From NCBI GenBank assembly GCA_913052545.1, contig CAJXEF010000082.1, forward strand, positions 1-9,587: a stretch of DNA of 9,587 nucleotides, in the 5' to 3' direction. Origin of the DNA: an uncultured Chloroflexota bacterium. GTDB lineage: Bacteria > Chloroflexota > Dehalococcoidia > UBA3495. The notes beneath the pieces were generated by a model that saw only the letters and a list, made by a program, of their open reading frames with translations, was not told the DNA's origin and did not search any database. The translations under genes were made by a program, and so were the position numbers. Shown in pieces: positions 1 through 6,941 of the stretch; positions within the stretch are counted from its first letter, which is position 1, and each line of letters starts with the position of its first letter.

Positions 1-726
1 TTCTCCTCCTGCCATTATCTTATCTACTCCGTCAGCTGCACCAACACCGATGATACTAACCATTTCTCCCGCTTTAAATCCTGCGCCGTAAACAACGGAA
101 GTACCACCAGCTTCTGCAGGTGTCGCCGCCAAGCTAGCCGATACGGACCCAGCTGGAGAAGACGAAGATACTATTGTTACAGGTGCACTTGCTTTACTGC
201 CACTTCCTCCCTGCGCGAACACAGTGGAAGGGCCGCCTGCCCTACTTATGACAGCACCCTTTTCAGACACGAAGTCAAAAGATACTTCAAAGGCTCCTGC
301 ACCATTAGCACTTACTTGAGAACCTCTTCCGCCACCAATAATTGGTGACAAAGTTGAGTCGATTCTAAGCTGTATTACGACCGGTTCATTTGGCTTAAAG
401 CCTGAACCAGAAACACTAAATTCCTCAGACATTGTTATCCTAGACTTACTAACAGCAATATTACCTTCTGGTGCTACAGCATCAGAGCCATCCGGGCCTG
501 CTGGTCCTTGGAGACCAGGAGCGCCAGCTGGACCAGGATTACCAGGTAAACCTGGAAGACCAGGCTCTCCTTGCGGTCCTTGAGCACCGGAAATCCCAGC
601 GCTACCTGGATTACCTGGAAGACCAGGCTGTCCAGCAGCTGCAGGTGCACATGCTGATAATACGAATAACACTACTGAGAATACCAGGGCTGTTGACAAC
701 GCCTGAAGGCTAAATAGCTTTCCCAT
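1..726 (-). CDS. Collagen-like (Gly-X-Y) surface lipoprotein, 3' end outside window
   Basis: The frame is open from an ATG at 726 to the window edge, giving 242 codons with no stop. Residues 9-25 are a hydrophobic signal peptide ending in the lipobox LSAC, so Cys26 is the expected lipidated residue. Residues 32-82 are 17 uninterrupted Gly-X-Y triplets, often with Pro at X or Y (for example [16 protein letters not shown]), which is the hallmark of bacterial collagen-like proteins and should form a trimeric triple helix. Two related modules follow: [14 protein letters not shown] near 107-120 and [14 protein letters not shown] near 214-227. They look like repeated beta-rich (Ig-like) domains, but this is inference from the G-x-GFK-x-x-E-x-V pattern. 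An AAGGGGGT Shine-Dalgarno lies just before the ATG, and a strong promoter sits at 835-863. Likely role: outer envelope stalk or adhesive surface protein. The function is not known and the C-terminus is not seen. Confidence 0.88.
   Translation of the reverse strand, partial: MGKLFSLQALSTALVFSVVLFVLSACAPAAAGQPGLPGNPGSAGISGAQGPQGEPGLPGLPGNPGPAGAPGLQGPAGPDGSDAVAPEGNIAVSKSRITMSEEFSVSGSGFKPNEPVVIQLRIDSTLSPIIGGGRGSQVSANGAGAFEVSFDFVSEKGAVISRAGGPSTVFAQGGSGSKASAPVTIVSSSSPAGSVSASLAATPAEAGGTSVVYGAGFKAGEMVSIIGVGAADGVDKIMAGGE
502..631 (-). repeat. Gly-X-Y coding repeat (collagen stalk), 16-bp direct repeat inside
   Basis: This stretch encodes the Gly-Pro-rich triplets of the lipoprotein. Within it the 16-mer cctggaagaccaggct (plus-strand reading) occurs exactly twice, at 551-566 and 614-629. 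The copies are 63 bases apart, which is 21 codons or seven collagen triplets, so the repeat is in phase. It suggests that the stalk grew by in-frame duplication and could vary in length between strains. Confidence 0.75.
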
Positions 727-764
727 TTGACCCCCTTCTTTCTATAAAGGAACGAATTTTAATC

Positions 765-776
765 CAAACATGTTTG
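765..776. repeat. Perfect 12-bp palindrome CAAACATGTTTG
   Basis: CAAACATGTTTG is exactly self-complementary. It sits about 40 bases upstream of the lipoprotein ATG, downstream of its predicted promoter and therefore in the transcribed leader. It could be a small operator for a dimeric regulator, or chance. Confidence 0.4.
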
Positions 777-790
777 TTGGAGGAGCAAGC

Positions 791-806
791 AGCAACAAAG
801 CAACAA
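791..806. repeat. Tandem 8-bp repeat (AGCAACAA x2) in lipoprotein leader
   Basis: The octamer AGCAACAA occurs twice back to back (UUGUUGCU twice in the minus-strand transcript). It is flanked by a 5-bp inverted repeat, GGAGC at 782-786 and GCTCC at 807-811, which would place the two octamers in the loop of a weak hairpin in the lipoprotein mRNA leader. Confidence 0.5.
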
Positions 807-834
807 GCTCCGGCAACGGCGAATGAACGGTTTC

Positions 835-863
835 ATGATATGCACCACCCCAAGGGATGTCAA
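835..863 (-). promoter_or_regulatory. Sigma70-type promoter for the collagen-like lipoprotein
   Basis: On the minus strand a perfect -35 box TTGACA (863-858) is followed by a 17-base spacer and a -10 box TATCAT (840-835, five of six matches). Transcription should start near 828, giving a leader of about 100 bases before the ATG at 726. This is the best promoter match in the window and suggests substantial expression. Confidence 0.75.
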
Positions 864-979
864 GCTATTCCCGTGCCTAATTCATCACTCTGAAACAACC
901 ATCCAAACAAGGGGCCATAAAACGATTCGCAGTCACTCCCCGTCCAACCCTAGAATTTTAGTTGAATAACAATGAATAA

Positions 980-1008
980 TCAACAGTTAAAATAAGTTAT
1001 GCTAGAAT
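980..1008 (+). promoter_or_regulatory. Probable extended -10 promoter for the antiporter
   Basis: TCAACA (980-985, four of six to TTGACA), a 17-base spacer and TAGAAT (1003-1008, five of six to TATAAT) are preceded by a TGn extension at 1000-1002. Transcription would start near 1015 and leave a leader of about 85-130 bases, depending on the true start codon. Confidence 0.45.
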
Positions 1009-1018
1009 TTGGCTCTGT

Positions 1019-1046
1019 TGCACCGTGAAATGATTTGGTAGGTGCA
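1019..1046 (+). repeat. Inverted repeat TGCACC / GGTGCA in antiporter leader
   Basis: TGCACC (1019-1024) and GGTGCA (1041-1046) are perfect complements separated by 16 bases. They lie immediately after the predicted transcription start of the antiporter mRNA. The pair could form a 5'-end hairpin or be a dyad operator centred about 25 bases past the -10 box. It matches no riboswitch consensus I know. Confidence 0.35.
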
Positions 1047-1076
1047 TAATTTAGATAGATGTAATTAGCAATTAAC

Positions 1077-1104
1077 ATAACCTGACGGTGATAATAACCT
1101 GACG
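1077..1104 (+). repeat. 11-bp direct repeat ATAACCTGACG, 17-bp period
   Basis: ATAACCTGACG is present exactly at 1077-1087 and 1094-1104. The second copy contains the CTG (1099-1101) that may be the antiporter start. Between the copies, GGTGAT (1087-1092) matches the 3' part of the extended Shine-Dalgarno complement. A short tandem duplication right at the translation initiation region is unusual. Confidence 0.6.
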
Positions 1105-1143
1105 ACGAATAATAGAAATACTCATTCAGCCTCCTGGATCTTA

Positions 1144-2298
1144 TTGGTGGCTTTTGCGTGTCTCGGGGTGCCATCGTTTGTGATGGTTTTTGGAGGTCTC
1201 CATTTCCATCCAGTTTTAGACGCATTCATTTTTGGAATGGGTATTGTGGGTGGCGCATTCTTGATTTCTTGGGCTGCAGAGGCTGCACAGTTAGATATAT
1301 CGGCATCTTTTGCCATTGCCATCCTAGCTCTAATTGCAATTCTCCCGGAATACGCAGTGGAAGCTGTTCTAGCATGGGACGCAGGCCAATCCTATGATGT
1401 TGCGAGTGGAACAGTAACTGTTGAAATGGAACGAGTAGCCGCCAATGTAACCGGAGCAAATAGATTACTCGTTGGTTTGGGATGGTCAGCCGTAATCTTA
1501 ATTTTTTGGCTGAAAAGAAGAACCTCACTAAATATGCAGGGCACTATGGGCCTTGAGATAGTGATGTTGTCGGTGGCAACTGCAGTTACATTTTTGATAT
1601 TTTTCATGCAGCAAGTACACGTTATAGTGGCTGTCGCCCTAATAGCTCTTTATCTAGTTTATTTGTGGTTGAGCTCAACGAAGGAATCTGAGGAACCAGA
1701 ACTAATGGGCCCCTCATTGGCCATAGGAGAGCAGTCTAAACTGACCAGAAGGCTGATTGTTTTAGGGCTATTTGCCTATTCTGCTTTTGTGATTTTAGTG
1801 GCTGCAGAACCATTTGTTCATGCTCTTGTGGAAACTGGTCGAGATTTCGGAATTAGTGACTTTTTATTAATCCAATGGATCGCTCCATTGGCCTCAGAAT
1901 CACCGGAAATAATAATTGCTGTTCTGTTCAGCCTTCGGGCAAACCCTGTAGCAGGACTAACAACTCTTATTTCTGCAGAAGTCAACCAACTCACTCTTTT
2001 AGTTGGAAGTATGGTAGGGATTTTCAGCCTTTCTGTAGGAGAAATTCTAAGTTTCCCGCTCAACAACATGCAATCAGTGGAATTCTTGTTAACTGCAGCT
2101 GTATCAGTGCTAGCAATCATATTGGTTTTGCCTCGAATAATCGGGTGGAAATCGGGAATGATATTACTAGTACTATTCCTAGCACATCTGCCGTTTACTG
2201 AGACGGATCAAAGATTACTTTTTACATATGGTTATTTAGCAATCGCGGCAGTCTTGATTGTCTACCAGTTATACAGAAAATATTTGTCTAAAAGTTAG
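1144..2298 (+). CDS. Na+/Ca2+-exchanger superfamily cation antiporter
   Basis: A very hydrophobic 384-residue membrane protein with about ten or eleven helices, in the sodium/calcium exchanger membrane-region family (often annotated sodium:proton exchanger). It has two inverted alpha-repeats. The first is near residues 59-114, with ILPEYAVEA and ANVTGANRLLVGLGW; the second is near 243-290, with PLASESPEIIIA and SAEVNQLTLLVGS. The P-E pairs (68-69 and 254-255) are the expected ion-site residues. A charged cytoplasmic loop at 178-203 separates the halves. It probably exchanges Na+ or H+ for Ca2+ or another cation; specificity cannot be read from sequence. The start is uncertain: TTG 1144 (used here) and GTG 1147 have no Shine-Dalgarno and clip the first helix. 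The frame is open back to 1081, and CTG 1099 would give MTTNNRNTHSASWILLVAF, a natural-looking N-terminus of 15 more residues preceded by GGTGAT. Confidence 0.85.
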   Translation: MVAFACLGVPSFVMVFGGLHFHPVLDAFIFGMGIVGGAFLISWAAEAAQLDISASFAIAILALIAILPEYAVEAVLAWDAGQSYDVASGTVTVEMERVAANVTGANRLLVGLGWSAVILIFWLKRRTSLNMQGTMGLEIVMLSVATAVTFLIFFMQQVHVIVAVALIALYLVYLWLSSTKESEEPELMGPSLAIGEQSKLTRRLIVLGLFAYSAFVILVAAEPFVHALVETGRDFGISDFLLIQWIAPLASESPEIIIAVLFSLRANPVAGLTTLISAEVNQLTLLVGSMVGIFSLSVGEILSFPLNNMQSVEFLLTAAVSVLAIILVLPRIIGWKSGMILLVLFLAHLPFTETDQRLLFTYGYLAIAAVLIVYQLYRKYLSKS

Positions 2299-2300
2299 TC

Positions 2301-2312
2301 AGTAAATTTACT
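2301..2312. repeat. 12-bp AT-rich palindrome between convergent genes
   Basis: AGTAAATTTACT is perfectly self-complementary and occupies most of the 20-base gap between the antiporter stop (2298) and the exonuclease stop (2319). The stem would be weak, has no GC content to speak of and no U-run, so I do not call it a terminator. No better terminator is visible for either gene. Confidence 0.35.
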
Positions 2313-2318
2313 TTGATC

Positions 2319-3191
2319 CTACTGCCATTTTTGGGGCCGGTTCGACAAATTCCCCAAACCCAATTCACGGCACAAAGATGGAAAAAGATTCTTCGAAGCC
2401 CCTAGCCATTCCAGCTCTTTAAGGGTTTCCGTAATCTCTAAATCAGTACGCACTGTAGCGATTTCCCGATATAGGCAGGCTTCCACTCTACTATCTTCAA
2501 GGCTCAAACTGAGAGCTGCAGCCCCTCTTACAGAGACATCCCAGAGCTCATAAGTATTTGGTATGTCCTCTATGTGAATATACCGATTAAGAAGAATAGA
2601 ACTAGATTTCGCCCCCCATTTCGGAATGCCTGGAATATTATCGGCTGTGTCACCGACTAATCCTAAATAATCGGGTATTGATATCGGTAAAATGCCGAAT
2701 TTTTCAAGGACGCCTAATTCGTTCAGGACTAAATTATTTTTCCTGTCTAGGCATACGATTTGATCTCCAGAAACCATTTGACATAAATCCTTGTCGGGTG
2801 AACAAATGATTACCTGCTGCACAGTATCTTGTTTTGAATAGAGCAATGCCGCTGTGGCCAACGCATCGTCTGCTTCATAATCATGCATAGGCCATGACAC
2901 TATACCAAGCGCATTTACTACCCTTTCAGCTAAGGGAAATTGCATTTTCAACTCTAAAGGAGTGTCTGACCCATCTTTGTATGTTGGTAACAACTCATTT
3001 CTAAAAGATTTGATTGAACTATCAAAGGCCACTGCTATGTGAGTAACTTCTGGTTGATTTAGTAATGATATCAAGGTCATTATCAACCCTCTGACAGCTG
3101 AAACATGCATTCCGTCAGGTGCTAATCTTTCAGGTTGCCCAAAATGGGATCGAAATAATTCGTATGTTCCGTCGACCAAATGGACTTTCAT
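2319..3191 (-). CDS. Stand-alone 5'-3' exonuclease / flap nuclease (PolA N-terminal type)
   Basis: A 290-residue protein equivalent to the 5' nuclease domain of DNA polymerase I, without polymerase. All acidic residues expected in the two-metal site are present: D7 (LVDGTY), D57 (VAFDSS), E106, D108 and D109 (YEADDA), D133 and D135 (SPDKDL), D181 and D184 (VGDTADNIPG). The helix-hairpin-helix DNA-binding segment follows as IPGIPKWGAKSSS near 186-198. Arch-region residues such as R64 and K72 around FRNELLPTYK fit strand threading. It should remove 5' flaps or RNA primers in the cytoplasm and resembles the T5 exonuclease/ExoIX group. The ATG at 3191 has only a weak GTGAG-type leader. The gene follows the ABC permease by 29 bases on the same strand and has no obvious promoter, so it is probably cotranscribed with the importer although unrelated in function. 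Confidence 0.9.
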   Translation of the reverse strand: MKVHLVDGTYELFRSHFGQPERLAPDGMHVSAVRGLIMTLISLLNQPEVTHIAVAFDSSIKSFRNELLPTYKDGSDTPLELKMQFPLAERVVNALGIVSWPMHDYEADDALATAALLYSKQDTVQQVIICSPDKDLCQMVSGDQIVCLDRKNNLVLNELGVLEKFGILPISIPDYLGLVGDTADNIPGIPKWGAKSSSILLNRYIHIEDIPNTYELWDVSVRGAAALSLSLEDSRVEACLYREIATVRTDLEITETLKELEWLGASKNLFPSLCRELGLGNLSNRPQKWQ

Positions 3192-3220
3192 ATCTCACTT
3201 CATTTAACGATTTATCATAC

Positions 3221-4162
3221 TCACCTAGTTCTGGGGTTTAACACATCACCCATAGCATCACCAAACAAATTCCAGCAAAGCACTAATGACCAAGCTACAA
3301 CGCCTGGAGCGATCAACATCCAAGGAACAACCCGAAGCGCGCTAATACTACCCGCTTCCAATAACATAGTTCCTAAACTAGGTCGCGGTGGCTGTATACC
3401 CAACCCAAGCCAACTCAATATAATCTCGGTTCCGATCAAGGTACCCATGCCCATCGAGACCATAACTACGATAGGACCTATCGCGTTAGGTAGAAGATGA
3501 ATAAATAAAATCCGTGAAGTTGATGCCCCTGTTGCTTGAGCAGATTCGACATATTGTGAGCTCTTCAGTGCCAAAACTTGTCCCCGTACTAACCGAGCCA
3601 TCCCAACCCAACTAAATGAGACTAAAGCTAACGAGATTACTAAATAGTCAGCGACTCCAGATTTCACTACCCCGTCTAACAAGGTATTATCCTCGATCCA
3701 ACGAACAACATTTAAAATTCTTGGCCTTAACGTGGCAGCCAATAAAATAACTAACAAGATATCTGGAAAAGAGGCAAAAAGCTCGCCTATTCTCATTATT
3801 ATTGAGTCAACCTTGCCTCCATAGTAGCCAGAAATCAATCCAAGGGATACCCCTATCAACAATGCCCCTGTGAGAATCGTTACCAAGGTTATTATCACTG
3901 TGTTTTGTATCCCCCAAAGAACTCTCGAAAAAACATCCCTACCTTTCAGATCAGTCCCAGCTATATGTTCCATTGTGGGACCCTTCCTGATCGATTGGTA
4001 ATCCTGTTCGTTATATCCATAAGGTGCTATCAAGGGTGCAAATATACCCAAAAAATAAATAGTCATGATAACAACCAGACATGCAACTGCTATTTTTTTA
4101 TGGCACAGCCTGGTGAAAGCTCGAGACAAATGACCTTTATTACTGATGGAAGTATCCATCAT
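3221..4162 (-). CDS. ABC peptide-type importer permease (OppC/DppC family)
   Basis: A 313-residue inner-membrane permease. An N-terminal transmembrane segment at about 23-46 ends in FAPLIAPYGY. It is followed by the periplasmic signature GTDLKGRDVFSRVLWG (69-84), four or five further helices, and the EAA coupling loop at about 204-226 (YVESAQATGAS, then HLLPN), which docks the ATPase. WLGLGIQPPRPSLGTML (251-267) is also typical. It pairs with the upstream OppB-type permease to form the channel of a dipeptide/oligopeptide/nickel-class importer. Its ATG overlaps the stop of that permease as ATGA (4159-4162), so translation is coupled. A second in-frame ATG at 4159 is an alternative start. The substrate cannot be told from the permease. 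Confidence 0.93.
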   Translation of the reverse strand: MMDTSISNKGHLSRAFTRLCHKKIAVACLVVIMTIYFLGIFAPLIAPYGYNEQDYQSIRKGPTMEHIAGTDLKGRDVFSRVLWGIQNTVIITLVTILTGALLIGVSLGLISGYYGGKVDSIIMRIGELFASFPDILLVILLAATLRPRILNVVRWIEDNTLLDGVVKSGVADYLVISLALVSFSWVGMARLVRGQVLALKSSQYVESAQATGASTSRILFIHLLPNAIGPIVVMVSMGMGTLIGTEIILSWLGLGIQPPRPSLGTMLLEAGSISALRVVPWMLIAPGVVAWSLVLCWNLFGDAMGDVLNPRTR

Positions 4163-5088
4163 GAAAACCTTATACGTGGATCAATTAGGGAGTAGGCGAT
4201 GTCAGCTAACAAGTTAGCAAGTACAAAGGCAGTTGATAGTATGAGAGTGAATGCCATTATTACTGGATAGTCCCTGTTAAAAATAGCCTGTATAGCAAAA
4301 TCTCCTACCCCTGGTATTCCAAGTAATCTTTCAGTTATGAACCCGGTGGTCAGCATACCAGCTAAAGAAAAGGACAGGATAGTTACTACAGGGATGATTG
4401 CGTTCCTCAAGACATGTCTTATATCAATATATCTTTCACTTAAACCTTTTGCTCTTGCAGTTCTGATGAAATCTTGACCAAATACGTCCAAGGTACTAGC
4501 CCGCATCAAACGAGCAAGTCCGGCGACTCCAGGGATTCCCATCGTGATAGCGGGCACTATAATCCTCAAGTCAAAAAATCCTCCCCATCCAGAACATGGC
4601 ACCAGACTCAATTTCAAACATAAGCCCCACAAAACTATTGGAATGCTCACCATAATGGGTATGGACATTAGAACCAAAGTAGAGGCAACAGCAGCGGGAT
4701 CTAACCAGGTTCCTTGTTTATGGGCTATCCAAAATCCCAAAGGTAACCCAATAGACAAACTGACAAACATCGCAGCGAGGTTAACTTGAAAAGAAACCCA
4801 CATCTTAGAGACCAATAAGGAGCCTACTGACCGGCCCCGATATCTAAGACTTTCCCCGAAGTCTCCCCTAATGGCCCCAGATACGTAGTCAGCGTACTGG
4901 ACGATAACCGGCCTATCCAGACCCAATGAGGATCTTAGCCTTTCAGCGGTCGCCTCGTCATATTTAGTCCCCAACATCACCCTCACTGGATCACCAGGCC
5001 CATAGGTTCCGAGAGTGAAGGTAACTGCCGATACCATTAATAATAGTACCGGCAACCATAATAACCTTCTAGTTATATATATCCACAT
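4159..5088 (-). CDS. ABC peptide-type importer permease (OppB/DppB family)
   Basis: A 309-residue inner-membrane permease. The N-terminus has the family pattern ITRRLLWLPVLLLMVSAVTF (helix 1), then GPGDPVRVMLG and LGLDRPVIVQYADYV. Later come the transmembrane helices, the EAA loop at about 205-230 (QDFIRTARAKGLS, then VLRNA) and the C-terminal ITERLLGIPGVG and NRDYPVIM motifs, all characteristic of OppB/DppB. It forms the channel with the OppC-type protein encoded immediately downstream with a 4-base overlap. The ATG at 5088 follows AGAGG at a short spacing of about 3 bases, so initiation may be modest. The 84-base gap to the binding-protein gene is the longest within this operon. Confidence 0.93.
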   Translation of the reverse strand: MWIYITRRLLWLPVLLLMVSAVTFTLGTYGPGDPVRVMLGTKYDEATAERLRSSLGLDRPVIVQYADYVSGAIRGDFGESLRYRGRSVGSLLVSKMWVSFQVNLAAMFVSLSIGLPLGFWIAHKQGTWLDPAAVASTLVLMSIPIMVSIPIVLWGLCLKLSLVPCSGWGGFFDLRIIVPAITMGIPGVAGLARLMRASTLDVFGQDFIRTARAKGLSERYIDIRHVLRNAIIPVVTILSFSLAGMLTTGFITERLLGIPGVGDFAIQAIFNRDYPVIMAFTLILSTAFVLANLLADIAYSLIDPRIRFS

Positions 5089-5118
5089 ATGCCTCTAAAC
5101 TTACTCTGAATTCGCTAT

Positions 5119-5146
5119 AGCATAAACGACATCAAAAAATTGTAAA
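5119..5146 (-). promoter_or_regulatory. Possible weak internal promoter before the permease pair
   Basis: On the minus strand TTTACA (5146-5141, five of six) is followed by a 16-base spacer and TATGCT (5124-5119, four of six), placing a start about 24 bases before the OppB-type ATG. In an AT-rich gap such matches are common, so this is only a candidate. It would allow the permeases to be made independently of the binding protein. Confidence 0.25.
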
Positions 5147-5172
5147 TAATTTACGTACGATCAATGGCAAAT

Positions 5173-6894
5173 TTAATCTTGTATATAAACATATCGCATC
5201 TTGGATATCGTCATTGGGGTCAGCTCATACCCTTTCACGTACGGTTTTATTAAAACGTGTCGTTCTCCTGCAAACCATAAAGGAACCCAAGCAGCATCAT
5301 TAACAATAATTTCCTCTGCCTCTTGGTAAAGATTTATGCGCTTCATTAAGTCTGTCTCAACCCTAGCATCCTGGAGCAAAATATCGGCCTCCTGGCTAGA
5401 GTATAAGCCGTGATTATTTTCGCTCTCTGAATGAAATAATATATCCAAGAAATCTTGGGGATCGGGATAATCGGCCTCCCACCCCAAACCACCGAAAGCT
5501 TGGAATTTTTCCTCATCCAAATCTTTAAGATATGTAGCCCATTCAACTTGCTGTATCTCTACCTCAACACCCAAGGTTTCCAGCCACATGTTTATTATTA
5601 CTTCCAGATCTAATCCGGGAGTACCCCCTGTACCAGGGACAGTTATTACAATTCTAGGCCTATTCGTTGGATCAGCATATTTTGATTCGGACAAAAGTTT
5701 TTTGGCTAAAACAGGATCGTGCCGAAGACCCTCAAGCCGCTCATTGAACCCAGGAAAGCCCGGTGGCAATATTCCATAAGCAGGAACAACTAAATCTGAA
5801 TACACTTCCTTTGCTATCAATTCCTTATCTATCGCATGGTTTAACGCACGACGAAATTTAAAGTCATCAAAAGGAGGTTCTTGTACATTAAATCCTATGT
5901 AGTTAACTGAATATCCTGGGTCGGCGACAACCAGATCTCCATTAAGTGGATCAACTGGATCTTTAATCCTCTCCAGATCAAAAAGCCCAACTCCTGTAAT
6001 ATCAATCTCATCATTTTCATACATGGCCATTGAGGAACCGCCGGCCAAATTCATCTGTATTTTTGCTAGTTTCGCTTTATCAAGATGGTACAGGTCATTT
6101 CGCTCCAATATGATCCTTTCTCCAATTTTGTAATCGGACAATTTAAATGGCCCGGTCCCATTTGGGCTATCGGTCCAGTTAAGACCTCCTCCCGATACAT
6201 TATTCCTGTCAACAACGTATGCCGTAGGATAGGTAAGTTTGGCTAAAAAATATGCCTTTGGAGAATCTATCTCTATTCGTAATGTCCTGTCGTCAATCAC
6301 TTTGACGCCACTTATCTGAGAACTTCTGCCTTCCAACACATCGTCTACTCCCACTATGTCGCCCAGATATGTTTTAGCCGTAGGGGAAGCAGTATCTGGG
6401 TTTACAGCACGTTCCAAAGACCACTTAAAATCTTCTGCCGTCACTTTAGTCCCATCATGAAACACAGCATTATCACGGATTTTAAAAATATAAGTAAGAC
6501 CGTCATTTGAGATGTCCCAGCTATCTGCGAGATCGGGAATCAATCGCAAGTTGAGATCAAATCCTACTAACCCGCTAAATATTTCCACGACAACGCCTGC
6601 AGATGTGGTATCTGAAGTGAGGTGAGGGTCCAGTGTTGGCGGATCAGACCAAAGGCGATTAAATACACCAACTGGGGCTTCGGACACATCAGCTAAAGTT
6701 TTTACCTCGGTTTTCGCGTTCGCACTTACCTCTATTGTGGGTTCTGGTATCGAATCTCCCGCTCTAGAGGTTTCAGTGGCTGAGTCCGAGTTTCCTGAAT
6801 CACCAACAGCCTTTCCTATGGCTGTCTGACCACACGAGATCGATCCAATCAAAAGTATCGCCATTAAAAAAACGAGTGTAAAACGGTTAATCAT
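5173..6894 (-). CDS. ABC importer substrate-binding lipoprotein (OppA/DppA, SBP family 5)
   Basis: A 573-residue extracytoplasmic solute receptor. A signal peptide (hydrophobic residues about 5-19) leads to Cys21 in SISC, a somewhat atypical lipobox with Ser rather than Leu at -3. A Ser/Asp/Glu/Thr-rich tether runs from about 23 to 72. The family 5 domain then opens with RLWSDPPTLDPHLTSDTTSA and carries the classic LADSWDISNDGLTYIFKIRD and VFHDGTKVTAEDFKWSLERA blocks. TGPFKLSDYKIGERIILERN and, near the end, GWEADYPDPQDFLD also fit. It should capture oligopeptides, or another ligand of this broad family, for the two permeases downstream. A GAGGT Shine-Dalgarno ends 4 bases before the ATG and a candidate promoter lies at 6942-6971. 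The length is usual for the family. It is the first gene of the probable operon. Confidence 0.93.
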   Translation of the reverse strand: MINRFTLVFLMAILLIGSISCGQTAIGKAVGDSGNSDSATETSRAGDSIPEPTIEVSANAKTEVKTLADVSEAPVGVFNRLWSDPPTLDPHLTSDTTSAGVVVEIFSGLVGFDLNLRLIPDLADSWDISNDGLTYIFKIRDNAVFHDGTKVTAEDFKWSLERAVNPDTASPTAKTYLGDIVGVDDVLEGRSSQISGVKVIDDRTLRIEIDSPKAYFLAKLTYPTAYVVDRNNVSGGGLNWTDSPNGTGPFKLSDYKIGERIILERNDLYHLDKAKLAKIQMNLAGGSSMAMYENDEIDITGVGLFDLERIKDPVDPLNGDLVVADPGYSVNYIGFNVQEPPFDDFKFRRALNHAIDKELIAKEVYSDLVVPAYGILPPGFPGFNERLEGLRHDPVLAKKLLSESKYADPTNRPRIVITVPGTGGTPGLDLEVIINMWLETLGVEVEIQQVEWATYLKDLDEEKFQAFGGLGWEADYPDPQDFLDILFHSESENNHGLYSSQEADILLQDARVETDLMKRINLYQEAEEIIVNDAAWVPLWFAGERHVLIKPYVKGYELTPMTISKMRYVYIQD

Positions 6895-6941
6895 ATAAAC
6901 CTCAAAAGCATTTTAGTCTTAAACAAAAACAGGTCTCTTTA

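Larger units (their letters stand above)
727..1143. other. Divergent intergenic control region
   Basis: About 417 bases lie between the divergently transcribed lipoprotein and antiporter genes. I see no convincing protein gene or tRNA in it. It holds the lipoprotein promoter (835-863, minus), a candidate antiporter promoter (980-1008, plus), a tandem 8-mer (791-806), a 12-base palindrome (765-776), an inverted repeat (1019-1046) and a 17-base-period repeat (1077-1104). Both transcripts would have leaders of about 100 bases or more, enough for RNA-level control. I recognise no known riboswitch. Confidence 0.6.

Noticed and set aside
471..713. 80-codon plus-strand open frame over the collagen stalk
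   Set aside because: The Gly-X-Y frame on the opposite strand explains this region. The plus-strand frame is a by-product of the repetitive GGN/CCN composition.
980..1225. 81-codon minus-strand open frame overlapping the antiporter start
   Set aside because: It is antisense to the strong membrane-protein frame, has no family resemblance, and its sequence looks like a shadow of the antiporter leader.
2299..2318. Bidirectional terminator between the convergent antiporter and exonuclease genes
   Set aside because: The only structure is an AT-rich 12-base palindrome without a GC stem or U-tract on either strand.
5142..5154. GTAAATAATTTAC palindrome followed on the minus strand by a T-run, as a terminator between the binding protein and permease genes
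   Set aside because: A real loop leaves only about four A/T-rich pairs, and termination here would cut the permeases off from their binding protein.
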